Of a stretch of DNA of 6,426 nt, positions 1 through 5,928 are shown piece after piece. A program made the translations under genes and the position numbers. Numbering within the stretch: position 1 is the first letter of the stretch; every line of letters starts with the position of its first letter. Where the stretch lies: NCBI GenBank assembly GCA_030146725.1, contig JASLBJ010000155.1, forward strand, positions 1 to 6,426, read 5' to 3'. The notes below the pieces were generated by a model. It had not been told where the DNA came from. It was given only the letters and a program-made list of their open reading frames with translations, and searched no databases. This stretch comes from Sphingomicrobium sp. GTDB taxonomy: Bacteria; Pseudomonadota; Alphaproteobacteria; Sphingomonadales; Sphingomonadaceae.

Positions 1-174
1 CAGGCTCAGCGGCGCATGACCAGGCAGGGCCGGCCCGATCCGCGCATCGAGCAAATGGTGGTAGCCGTCGGCCAAAGGACTGTTGGCGATGACCAGCGCT
101 GCGGCGGCCGACGCCATCAGCGCCAGCCCCGCAATCCTCTCGTCGCTTTCTGAATCGGTGGTGTCGGCACTCAT
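1..174 (-). CDS. nhaA: Na+/H+ antiporter NhaA family, N-terminal 58 residues (partial)
   Basis: Reading leftward from an ATG at 174, the frame stays open for 58 codons to the window edge, so only the N-terminus is present. It has a short polar, acidic leader (about residues 1-13), then a hydrophobic stretch rich in Ala, Leu and Met (about 14-30). This is followed by ANSPLADGYHHLLD (30-43), the typical end of the first helix and start of the first periplasmic loop of NhaA antiporters. Family members exchange cytoplasmic Na+ for external protons in the inner membrane and give salt and alkaline tolerance. The catalytic aspartates lie beyond the window and cannot be checked. No strong Shine-Dalgarno is visible; the start is chosen because the NhaA-like similarity begins soon after it. 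It lies downstream of ino1 on the same strand but is separated from it by a long hairpin, so it is probably a separate transcription unit. Confidence 0.85.
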   Translation of the reverse strand, partial: MSADTTDSESDERIAGLALMASAAAALVIANSPLADGYHHLLDARIGPALPGHAPLSL

Positions 175-244
175 GCGGGCCGCCCTACCGGCCACCTAAG
201 CTGAACGCTACACGCCGGGAGCGGTCGAGACTCTCTCAGGGCAT

Positions 245-259
245 CGGCACCGGCCCGCG
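245..259 (+). repeat. Extra direct copy of the hairpin's outer 15 bases
   Basis: The 15-mer CGGCACCGGCCCGCG at 245-259 is repeated exactly at 276-290, 31 bases further on, and occurs inverted at 340-354. The first copy could pair with the right arm in place of the normal left arm, which would give an alternative fold. The copy may be a remnant of a neighbouring palindromic element or of slippage. The rest of the 175-376 gap shows no gene and no promoter that I can support. Confidence 0.75.
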
Positions 260-275
260 TCTTTGTCTGGAAGTG

Positions 276-354
276 CGGCACCGGCCCGCGCCCCCACTCG
301 GCCACCCATCCAGTATGATCCTGTGGGTGGCCGGGTGGGCGCGGGCCGGTGCCG
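276..354. repeat. Long near-perfect inverted repeat (33/31-base arms, 15-base loop)
   Basis: The left arm (276-308) and right arm (324-354) are reverse complements except for a small bulge near 291-300. They enclose a 15-base loop (309-323), giving a very stable GC-rich hairpin on either strand. It begins 22 bases past the ino1 stop codon and lies upstream of nhaA on the same strand. It could therefore end or protect the 3' end of the methyltransferase-hydrolase-ino1 transcript. No T-run follows it on the minus strand, so it is not a textbook intrinsic terminator. A dispersed palindromic element (REP- or MITE-like) is the other reading. No ORF with plausible coding content crosses it. Confidence 0.8.
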
Positions 355-376
355 TCTTAACCCAAACGAGAACGCT

Positions 377-1492
377 CTATTCGCCGCGGATGAACCGCTC
401 GAGCGCCTCGTGCGCGATGTCGTCGGTGACCTGGACCGGCGGATGCTTGCAGAACGCCGACGCCGCGGCATGGATCGGGCCGCCGATCCCGCGGTCCCTG
501 GCAACCCGTGCGCAGCGGATCAGGTCGATCGCGACGCCCGCGCTGTTGGGTGAGTCCTCGACCGACAGCCGAAGCTCGAGGTTCATCGGCACGCCGCCGA
601 ACAACTGGCCTTCCATCCTCAGGAAGCACACCTTGTTGTCGTTCTGCCACGCGACATAGTCGGACGGACCGACATGGATGTTCTCGGGATCGAGCCGGTG
701 CTCGGCAACCGACTGCACCGCCTCGGTCTTGCTTTCCTTTTTGGACTGCAGCCGGGCGCGGTTGAGCATGTTGAGGAAGTCGGTGTTGCCGCCGGTATTG
801 AGCTGGTAGGTCCGGTCGAGCTTGACCCCGCGCTTGTGGAACAGGTCGGTCAGCACGCGGTGAACGATGGTTGCGCCAAGCTGCGCCTTGATGTCGTCGC
901 CGATGATCGGAACGCCGGCATCTTCGAAGCGCTTGGCCCAGACGGGATCGCTGCCGATGAATACCGGGATGCAGTTGACGAAGGCGACCTTCGCCTCGAG
1001 CGCGCATTCCGCGTAGAACTCGGTCGCCTCCTGCGATCCCACTGGCAGGTAATTGACCAGCACATCGGCGCCAGTGCTCCGAAGCACCTCGACCACTTCT
1101 TCGCGGCTCGGCTCCGGCGCATCGGCCGCCAGGAACGTGCGGTCGTCGCCCTGCTCGCTCATATGGTCGGACAGGCCGTCCAATGTCCGACCCATGCGAA
1201 CGATGGTGCCGGATTGCGGCACATGGTCGCAGAACACGGCCGTGCAATTGGGCTTGGCGAAGATCGCGGTCGCGACATCCTGCCCGACCTTGCGCCGATC
1301 GACGTCCCAGGCGGCGACGACGCGAAGGTCCTTGGGGCGATAGCCGCCAAGGTCCCAGTGCGACAGGCCGATCTGCTCGTTGGCACCGCCGTTCTGGTAA
1401 TGGGCGATGCCCTGCACCAGCGAGCTTGCGCAATTGCCGACGCCGACGATCGCGACGTTGATATCCGAGGGCAAGGCATCATGCAGGCTCAT
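377..1492 (-). CDS. ino1: Inositol-3-phosphate synthase (myo-inositol-1-phosphate synthase), actinobacterial/bacterial type
   Basis: This 371-residue cytoplasmic enzyme converts D-glucose 6-phosphate to 1D-myo-inositol 3-phosphate with tightly bound NAD+, the first committed step of inositol synthesis. The N-terminal Rossmann motif is VAIVGVGNCASS (13-24). Family hallmarks follow in order: NYLPVGSQEA (147-156), GDDIKAQLGATIVHR (198-212), LNTGGNTDFLNM (231-242), the lysine-rich active-site segment SKKESKTEA (250-258) and VEDSPNSAG (311-319). The length is close to that of mycobacterial Ino1 and much shorter than the eukaryotic enzymes of roughly 500 residues. The ATG at 1492 overlaps the stop of the hydrolase by 4 bases (ATGA), with a GGAG-like ribosome site just upstream, so it is the last gene of a translationally coupled operon. 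Bacterial inositol synthesis usually needs a separate inositol monophosphatase; none of the SuhB type is visible here, while a PTP-like phosphatase sits in the divergent unit. Confidence 0.95.
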   Translation of the reverse strand: MSLHDALPSDINVAIVGVGNCASSLVQGIAHYQNGGANEQIGLSHWDLGGYRPKDLRVVAAWDVDRRKVGQDVATAIFAKPNCTAVFCDHVPQSGTIVRMGRTLDGLSDHMSEQGDDRTFLAADAPEPSREEVVEVLRSTGADVLVNYLPVGSQEATEFYAECALEAKVAFVNCIPVFIGSDPVWAKRFEDAGVPIIGDDIKAQLGATIVHRVLTDLFHKRGVKLDRTYQLNTGGNTDFLNMLNRARLQSKKESKTEAVQSVAEHRLDPENIHVGPSDYVAWQNDNKVCFLRMEGQLFGGVPMNLELRLSVEDSPNSAGVAIDLIRCARVARDRGIGGPIHAAASAFCKHPPVQVTDDIAHEALERFIRGE

Positions 1493-2499
1493 GCGGCGCT
1501 CCGTTCGGCGGCAAGGCGTTCATCACGGTTGAAGTGCAAAGGCGTCAGCTCCGGTGCCTGAATGGCCTGTTGCGGCTCCTGCGGTGCTGCCAACGCCGGG
1601 CGGTCGCTCGCGTTCGAATAGCGGTCGATCATCCACGCGCAAAAGTCCGCGAACGCCTGCGGGTCGCGCGCCGGGCTGGTGTGGTGCGGCGCAACGCCGA
1701 GATGCTCGGGGGTGAAGCAGAAGGTCACCGTGACGTCGAAGTCGGCCAGCGCGTCCATCTGCCGATCGAACCAGTCGATCGCATTGGGGCGGAAGCTGTC
1801 GGCCCACGACAGGCCCGTACGGATCCGCCGCGTGCCCAGCCGCTTCATCCACTCGACCGCCTCGTCGAGCCTGGGATCATGGAAGTGGAACCACTGCATC
1901 AAGCCGATCTCGCTCGCATGACGCGCATAGACGTCGAGCGCGGGCTTCGGCGTGCCGTCCTCGCGGATCAGCCCAAGGTAGAAATGGCGATAATAGGACG
2001 ATCCTTCGGCCTCGCGGTGCCGCGTCTCCGCACCCCACGATTGCGGCAGGTCGAACAACGAGTACCAGAAGATCCGCGGGATCCCCGCGCCGCGGAGTAA
2101 CTCCACCGTCCGCTCGAGCCCGAAGCTCTGCACCTCCTCCGCGCCGAAGCTGCTAACCCCGACCTCGGTCACCCACACCGGCTTGCTCGTCACCGCCCTG
2201 ATCTCGGCGATCTTGTCCGGCCACGCGCTCAGCGGCCACAAATTCCAGTCGAGCGGAAACCCATGCACCGCCACCACGTCGACCTCGTCGAGCGCGCCAT
2301 GCGCCTCCATCCGCCCAAGCCAGTGCGGATCGATCGGCGACATCCCGCCGAGCACCCGCGTCATCGCCGGATTGACCGACCGGATCGCCGCGCCCGCATG
2401 GATCACATGCTCGGCGAACGCGCGCCAGTCGGGGTCTAGCCCCAAATCCCAGTGCGACTTGTTGTTCGGCTCGTTCCAGATCATCGCGGCTTCGATCAT
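1489..2499 (-). CDS. Glycoside hydrolase-like protein (clan A TIM barrel, beta-xylosidase-like), apparently circularly permuted
   Basis: This 336-residue protein has two glutamate motifs typical of clan A glycosidases: MIWNEPNN (6-13, candidate acid/base Glu10) and VWVTEVGVSSFG (108-119, candidate nucleophile Glu112). Next come a beta-8-like segment (RIFWYSLFD, 142-150) and the usual end-of-barrel phrase LGLIREDGTPKPALDVY (175-191). The chain then continues with what looks like the start of such a barrel: RRIRTGLSWAD (224-234), FDVTVTFCFTPEHLG (254-268) and FADFCAWMIDRYS (283-295), strands that normally precede the NEP motif. A Pro/Gln/Ala-rich tail (about 299-336) follows. The start is firm: an in-frame TGA lies at 2509-2511, four codons upstream, and a GAGGAGGG ribosome site precedes the ATG. 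There is no signal peptide, so it probably acts in the cytoplasm. It overlaps both neighbours by 4 bases. The substrate is unknown; a non-catalytic sugar-binding role is possible. Confidence 0.8.
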   Translation of the reverse strand: MIEAAMIWNEPNNKSHWDLGLDPDWRAFAEHVIHAGAAIRSVNPAMTRVLGGMSPIDPHWLGRMEAHGALDEVDVVAVHGFPLDWNLWPLSAWPDKIAEIRAVTSKPVWVTEVGVSSFGAEEVQSFGLERTVELLRGAGIPRIFWYSLFDLPQSWGAETRHREAEGSSYYRHFYLGLIREDGTPKPALDVYARHASEIGLMQWFHFHDPRLDEAVEWMKRLGTRRIRTGLSWADSFRPNAIDWFDRQMDALADFDVTVTFCFTPEHLGVAPHHTSPARDPQAFADFCAWMIDRYSNASDRPALAAPQEPQQAIQAPELTPLHFNRDERLAAERSAA

Positions 2500-3302
2500 G
2501 CGCCCTCCTCAGCATGGCCACCACGTGCCGGATAGACGGCCGCAGGACCGTACCGCGCGAACGGCCGCTCGGTGCGCCGGCACAGATAGACTTCCTCTTC
2601 GATCCGGCTGTCGATCGCGAACCCGGCCGAGCGCAGCATCGCCTCGGTGCATGCGCGATTGGGCGCCCACCAGTTGGTCCAGTCGTTCGAGTAACGCTGC
2701 TCGATAAAGTGCAGCTTTGGGTATCCCGGCGCATCGAAATGCGCGTCCTCGGTGAACGGATAATCCTCCGCGACCGGCGCAACGTCGTTCGACCCGCGCT
2801 GCATCGACTGGAACAGCAACATGTCGCCGGCGACATGCTCGTGAATCAGGTCGAGCGCGAGCAGCGGATGGCGCAGATGGTAGAGCACCCCCATGAAGAT
2901 CACGAGGTCGAAGCGCTCGCCGAGCGATCCCACGTCATAGACGTCGCCCCGCGCGAACTCGATGTCCGGAAACCCCAGCACCTCGCTCGCCAGCCGCGCC
3001 TGCGCGAGATAGCGGTCGTCGCTGTCGATCCCGAGCACCCGGGCGGCTCCGCGCCGCTTCATCTCGATCGAATAGAAGCCCGCGTTGCAGCCGATGTCGA
3101 GCACCGTCTTGCCGCTGAGATCGGCCGGAAGATGGGCCTCGAACCGCCGGAACTTGGCACCCGGATAGTCGTGGAGGAAGTGGTCGGGCGCGGTCCACAC
3201 GCCGTCCAGCTCCATATTGTGGAACCACGGCGCGAGAGCTTCGATTTGCTGCTTGAGCGATCCGTCCGCAGCTGGCCGGATACTCCGCTCCGCAAGATTC
3301 AT
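2496..3302 (-). CDS. SAM-dependent methyltransferase, CmoB/Methyltransf_9-like
   Basis: This 268-residue protein has a class I methyltransferase core. Motif I is VLDIGCNAGFYS (67-78), with the acidic ribose-binding residue in GIDSDD (91-96, Asp93). GDVYDV (119-124) and FDLVIFMGVLYHLRHPLLAL (131-150) follow. The GVLYHLRHPL segment and the N-terminal part (about 23-62: PWFHNMELDGVWT, then a Tyr/Phe/Arg-rich stretch) resemble tRNA-modifying CmoB. However, the gene context points to a small-molecule or glycan substrate, not tRNA. The protein may belong to the family NCBI calls the TIGR04290/Rta_06860 methyltransferases, which I recall as part of a multi-gene cassette; this is from memory and unverified. 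It is the first gene of the minus-strand operon. An AGAGG ribosome site lies about 8 bases before the ATG, and an EcfG-like promoter sits 62 bases upstream. Its stop overlaps the hydrolase start (ATGA). The methyl acceptor cannot be told from sequence. Confidence 0.88.
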   Translation of the reverse strand: MNLAERSIRPAADGSLKQQIEALAPWFHNMELDGVWTAPDHFLHDYPGAKFRRFEAHLPADLSGKTVLDIGCNAGFYSIEMKRRGAARVLGIDSDDRYLAQARLASEVLGFPDIEFARGDVYDVGSLGERFDLVIFMGVLYHLRHPLLALDLIHEHVAGDMLLFQSMQRGSNDVAPVAEDYPFTEDAHFDAPGYPKLHFIEQRYSNDWTNWWAPNRACTEAMLRSAGFAIDSRIEEEVYLCRRTERPFARYGPAAVYPARGGHAEEGA

Positions 3303-3363
3303 CCGCTACGCCTCTTTGCCCCTGTTCGGTTCGGACTTGAAATGATCCGACATGAACGCCCGC

Positions 3364-3389
3364 AACCGCTGGCGCCGAAGGTAAGTTCC
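3364..3389 (-). promoter_or_regulatory. EcfG (general stress response sigma factor)-like promoter for the methyltransferase-hydrolase-ino1 operon
   Basis: Read on the minus strand, GGAAC (3389-3385) is followed by 17 bases and then GGTT (3367-3364). The alphaproteobacterial EcfG consensus is GGAAC, 16-17 bases, then CGTT; only the first base of the -10 element differs. Transcription would begin near 3357, giving a 5' leader of about 55 bases before the ATG at 3302. The position is right for driving the three-gene operon, and its counterpart lies on the other strand 32 bases away. Confidence 0.6.
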
Positions 3390-3420
3390 CTATCCCGAGC
3401 AACAAAGCTTCGGCAAGCCC

Positions 3421-3445
3421 GGAACGACAAGCGTGATTCGTTGTT
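3421..3445 (+). promoter_or_regulatory. EcfG-like promoter for the phosphatase / PRTase-kinase unit
   Basis: GGAAC (3421-3425) is followed by 16 bases and TGTT (3442-3445), one base off the EcfG -10 consensus CGTT. The predicted transcription start, about 6-9 bases past the -10 element, is near 3451-3454. That coincides with the ATG at 3454, so the mRNA may be leaderless. It would also exclude the upstream in-frame GTG at 3433, which lies inside the promoter. Confidence 0.5.
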
Positions 3446-3453
3446 CTCGCGTC

Positions 3454-4080
3454 ATGACCAGCCAAGCTTCCGCGGCCGCTACATCGCCCGAGCCGCCGCG
3501 TTCCGAGATCCCGGGGGCCGAGATCCCGCGTGCCGAGATCCTGGATACCGAGATCCCCGGTGCCGAAACGCGGTGGCGACCCGAGTTCGACTGGCTGACC
3601 GATTCCCTCGCGGTCGGCGGCTGCTTCCCCATCGACGATGCCGTCCACATGGCCAGCCCACCGCACAGCATCGCCGCGGTCATCGACCTTCGCGAGGAGG
3701 ATCGCGACGACGACCGGCTCCTGCGCGAGGCGGGAATCGCCTTCCTCCATCTGCCGACGCCGGACATGTTCACCGCCACCGGCGAGATGCTCGACCGCGG
3801 AGTAGCCTTTGCCCGTGGCTACCTCGACCGCGGGGAAAAGGTGCTGATCCACTGCCAGCACGGCATCGGCCGCTCGGCCCTGCTCGCCTTGTGCGTGATG
3901 GTCGACCAGGGGATGGTGCCCCTCGAGGCGCTTGAACAGGCCAAGACCCGCCGCACCCGCGTTTCGCCGAGCCACTCGCAATATGAGGGCTGGTCCGACT
4001 GGCTCCGGCGCAACGGCCATCCGGTGCCCGGCTATCACGAGTTCGGCTGCATCGCCTACCGCCACCTCGCCAACGGCTGA
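3454..4080 (+). CDS. Dual-specificity / tyrosine phosphatase-like protein (Cys-based PTP fold)
   Basis: With the ATG at 3454 the product has 208 residues. The PTP signature HCxxGxxRS is intact as HCQHGIGRSA (133-142), with nucleophile Cys134 and phosphate-binding Arg140. The candidate general acid is Asp104 in LPTPDMF (100-106). Both fit a small dual-specificity phosphatase of the type that hydrolyses phosphoprotein, phosphoinositide or other phosphate esters. The N-terminus (1-40) is low-complexity, with four EIPGA-like pentapeptides and no predicted catalytic role. The start is uncertain. A GTG at 3433 would add seven residues but lies inside the EcfG-like promoter; no Shine-Dalgarno precedes the ATG, and no usual start codon occurs between the repeat and Met66. 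The next gene starts 2 bases after the stop, indicating one operon. Given the divergent ino1 operon, an inositol phosphate or sugar phosphate substrate is a reasonable but unproven idea. Confidence 0.88.
   Translation: MTSQASAAATSPEPPRSEIPGAEIPRAEILDTEIPGAETRWRPEFDWLTDSLAVGGCFPIDDAVHMASPPHSIAAVIDLREEDRDDDRLLREAGIAFLHLPTPDMFTATGEMLDRGVAFARGYLDRGEKVLIHCQHGIGRSALLALCVMVDQGMVPLEALEQAKTRRTRVSPSHSQYEGWSDWLRRNGHPVPGYHEFGCIAYRHLANG
3505..3564 (+). repeat. Four tandem 15-bp units in frame, encoding EIPGA-like pentapeptides
   Basis: Units start at 3505, 3520, 3535 and 3550, each beginning GAGATC. They encode EIPGA, EIPRA, EILDT and EIPGA; a degenerate fifth unit begins GAAACG. The 15-base period keeps the reading frame, so copy-number change by slippage would only lengthen or shorten the phosphatase N-terminal linker. 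Confidence 0.85.
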
Positions 4081-4082
4081 CA

Positions 4083-5801
4083 TTGCTCGTCTATGGCGAT
4101 CATGGCGAGCGGGCGAACCCCGCCGAACGCCTCGCCGCCATCCGCGACCAGCTTGATCCAGCGGCCATTCGTCAAGGCATCCAGCGCCACCTGACCCTGG
4201 TCGGCGCGCTGGTCGAAGCGGGGAGGGTGCTGCAGGGCGTCGCGGACGCGGATTTCGCCGCCTGCGCTCACGACCGCCCAATTCCGCAGGCGGCAGCACT
4301 GGCGACGTTCCTCCAGGCGCTCGCCGGGGCCGTGTGCAAGTCGTGGGACCAGGGCTTCGCCGGCAACCTCGCAATCCCCACGCCACCGCCGCTCCCGAAT
4401 TTGCCCGAGATCGAGCTGCGCCTGCCCGAGGGCTATGCGTTCTACGCGCTCTACCCCGAGGCCTATGCCGAGGCCGCGCGACGCCTGATCCTCGCCGGCA
4501 GCCCACGCGTCATCGGCATTCGCAGCATCGGCACCAGCCTCGCGGCAATCGTCGCCGCTGCCCTCGACGCACCTGTGCCCGTCACGGTCCGTCCCTTCGG
4601 CGATCCGTTTGCCCGCCAGATCGCCGTCGCCCCCGATCTCGCGCGCGGCCTGCTCGCCGGCGATCCGCACTTCATCATCGTCGACGAAGGCCCCGGCCTG
4701 TCGGCAAGCTCGTTCGGCGCCGTCGTCGACTGGCTGCAGGAGCGCGGCGTCCCGCTATCCCGAATCGCCGTCCTGCCAAGCCACGGCGGAAGCCCCGGCA
4801 GCGAGGCGAGCGAGCCCATCCGCACCCGCTGGCCGCTCCTCCAAGGGCAGGTCGCCGACTTCGGCCCCACGCTGCCCGGCCTGCTCCACGGCTGGACCGA
4901 ACAGGCGCTCGGCAAGCTCGACGGCCCGCTGATCGAGATCTCGGGCGGCGAGTGGCGCCGCCACCTGAGCTTGCCGCACTGGCCAGCGGTCAACCCGATG
5001 TGGGAACGCCGCAAGTTCCTCGCCCGAGCCAAGGGCGAACCCCTGCTGTTCAGGTTCGCCGGCCTCGGTGACCATGGCACGGCCAAGCTTGCACTGGCCC
5101 GCACCCTCCATGCCGCGGGCCTCACCCCCGAGCCTCGCGCCCTCGTCCATGGCTTTCTGTGCGAGCGCTGGCACGAGGACGCGACGCCCCTAAGCCCCAA
5201 CGACGAGCCACCGATCGCGCACATCGCGCATTACATCGGCACCCGCGCGCTTCTGGCTCCAGCCCCAGCCGACAGTGGCGCAAGCCTCGCCACCCTGCTC
5301 ACCATGGCCCGCCGCAACATCGGCCTCGCGCTGGGCGAGGAGGCAGCCGCCGCGCTCGATCGGTGGGAGCCACGCCTTCCGGCGCTCGCCGCCATGGTCC
5401 AGCGCACCGTCACCGACAACCGCCTCTTGCCCCACGAGTGGCTGCGCCTCCCTGACGGCCGCCTGCTCAAGTCCGACGCCCTCGATCACCACGCCGCACA
5501 CGACCTGATCGGCTGCCAGGACCTCGCCTGGGATGTCGCCGGCGCAATCGTCGAGTTCGACCTCGACCCCCCGTCCGCCGACCGACTACTCTCCGCAACC
5601 GAGCACGCCGCGGGTCGCTCAATCGCGCCCGGCCTGCTCGCCTTCTACCGCGTCGCCTACGCCGCCTTCCGCCTTGGCCAATCGGCGATCTCGCTGAGCA
5701 TGGTCGCCGACCCCGCGGAGCGCGACCGGCTCGCCGCGACGCGCGACCGTTTCGCCGGAGCTTGCACTCTCAACATCGACTCGGCAGCAAAGCTCGATTG
5801 A
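4083..5801 (+). CDS. Uncharacterised two-domain protein: phosphoribosyltransferase-like plus aminoglycoside phosphotransferase/kinase-like
   Basis: This 572-residue protein starts with TTG 2 bases after the phosphatase stop. No in-frame ATG lies near, and protein-like sequence extends to this start. Residues 1-110 are helical and unassigned. Residues 118-240 look like a type I phosphoribosyltransferase: GYAFYALYPEAYAEAARRL (117-135), a pyrophosphate-loop-like VIGIRSIGTSLAA (143-155), and a PRPP-loop-like strand and loop HFIIVDEGPGLSASSF (196-211), where the usual acidic pair is DE. From about 285 the chain resembles an aminoglycoside phosphotransferase-type kinase: FRFAGLGDHGTAKLALARTL (323-342) as N-lobe, GFLCERW (357-363) as hinge, and HEWLRLPDGRLLKSDALDHH with DLAWDVAGA (451-470, 480-488) as catalytic and metal-binding region. 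The canonical HxDxxxxN motif is not obvious, so kinase activity is uncertain. It is probably cytosolic and cotranscribed with the phosphatase. Confidence 0.8.
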   Translation: MLVYGDHGERANPAERLAAIRDQLDPAAIRQGIQRHLTLVGALVEAGRVLQGVADADFAACAHDRPIPQAAALATFLQALAGAVCKSWDQGFAGNLAIPTPPPLPNLPEIELRLPEGYAFYALYPEAYAEAARRLILAGSPRVIGIRSIGTSLAAIVAAALDAPVPVTVRPFGDPFARQIAVAPDLARGLLAGDPHFIIVDEGPGLSASSFGAVVDWLQERGVPLSRIAVLPSHGGSPGSEASEPIRTRWPLLQGQVADFGPTLPGLLHGWTEQALGKLDGPLIEISGGEWRRHLSLPHWPAVNPMWERRKFLARAKGEPLLFRFAGLGDHGTAKLALARTLHAAGLTPEPRALVHGFLCERWHEDATPLSPNDEPPIAHIAHYIGTRALLAPAPADSGASLATLLTMARRNIGLALGEEAAAALDRWEPRLPALAAMVQRTVTDNRLLPHEWLRLPDGRLLKSDALDHHAAHDLIGCQDLAWDVAGAIVEFDLDPPSADRLLSATEHAAGRSIAPGLLAFYRVAYAAFRLGQSAISLSMVADPAERDRLAATRDRFAGACTLNIDSAAKLD

Positions 5802-5826
5802 TCGGGAGCCGGAACGAACCGCCTCG

Positions 5827-5851
5827 GGAACAAAGCTGAATAGCCCGGGTT
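5827..5851 (+). promoter_or_regulatory. EcfG-like promoter for the epimerase gene
   Basis: GGAAC (5827-5831) is followed by 16 bases and GGTT (5848-5851), matching the alphaproteobacterial EcfG consensus except for the first base of the -10 element. A start near 5858 would leave a leader of about 70 bases before the TTG at 5929. The site lies in a true intergenic gap (5802-5928), so coding constraint does not explain it. No convincing terminator for the preceding gene is visible in this gap. Confidence 0.6.
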
Positions 5852-5911
5852 GAAGAAGAAGATGAAGGGCGTCTAAGTCGCTCTCGAATTCGATCGCTGC
5901 AGGCGGTCAGC

Positions 5912-5920
5912 GAAGGAAGG
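5912..5920 (+). promoter_or_regulatory. Ribosome binding site that fixes a TTG start
   Basis: The purine-rich GAAGGAAGG ends 8 bases before the TTG at 5929. Since the NAD-binding motif begins only about four codons later and no ATG or GTG lies nearby in frame, this site supports TTG as the true start. Confidence 0.7.
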
Positions 5921-5928
5921 ACACCGAC

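Noticed and set aside
674..1561. Plus-strand 295-codon open frame antisense to ino1
   Set aside because: It mirrors the codon pattern of ino1, which has full family motifs; no ribosome site or domain supports the antisense frame.
3352..3384. Ten-codon Arg-rich micro-ORF in the divergent gap (MNARNRWRRR)
   Set aside because: No ribosome site precedes it, it lies inside the minus-strand EcfG-like promoter, and no plus-strand promoter is seen before it. It is too short to support without conservation data.
3433..3435. GTG as start of the phosphatase
   Set aside because: It lies between the -35 and -10 elements of the predicted promoter and so would not be in the mRNA; it adds only seven residues with no similarity value. 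It stays possible if another promoter is used.
2514..3935. Plus-strand 473-codon open frame opposite the methyltransferase and running into the phosphatase
   Set aside because: It is Arg/Pro/His-rich with no recognisable domain, and it lies antisense to a gene with clear methyltransferase motifs. Long shadow frames are normal at this GC content.
2935..4506. Minus-strand 523-codon open frame across the divergent promoter region
   Set aside because: It spans three real genes or their promoters in the wrong frame, has low-complexity Arg/Gly/Ala composition, and would run over the intergenic region.
5811..5815. Second GGAAC upstream of the epimerase
   Set aside because: No GTT lies at 16-18 bases spacing, so it does not form an EcfG-like promoter; the copy at 5827 does.
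5862..5876. Four-codon MKGV micro-ORF in the leader of the epimerase gene
   Set aside because: The purine run in front could act as a ribosome site, but the frame is too short to tell from chance.
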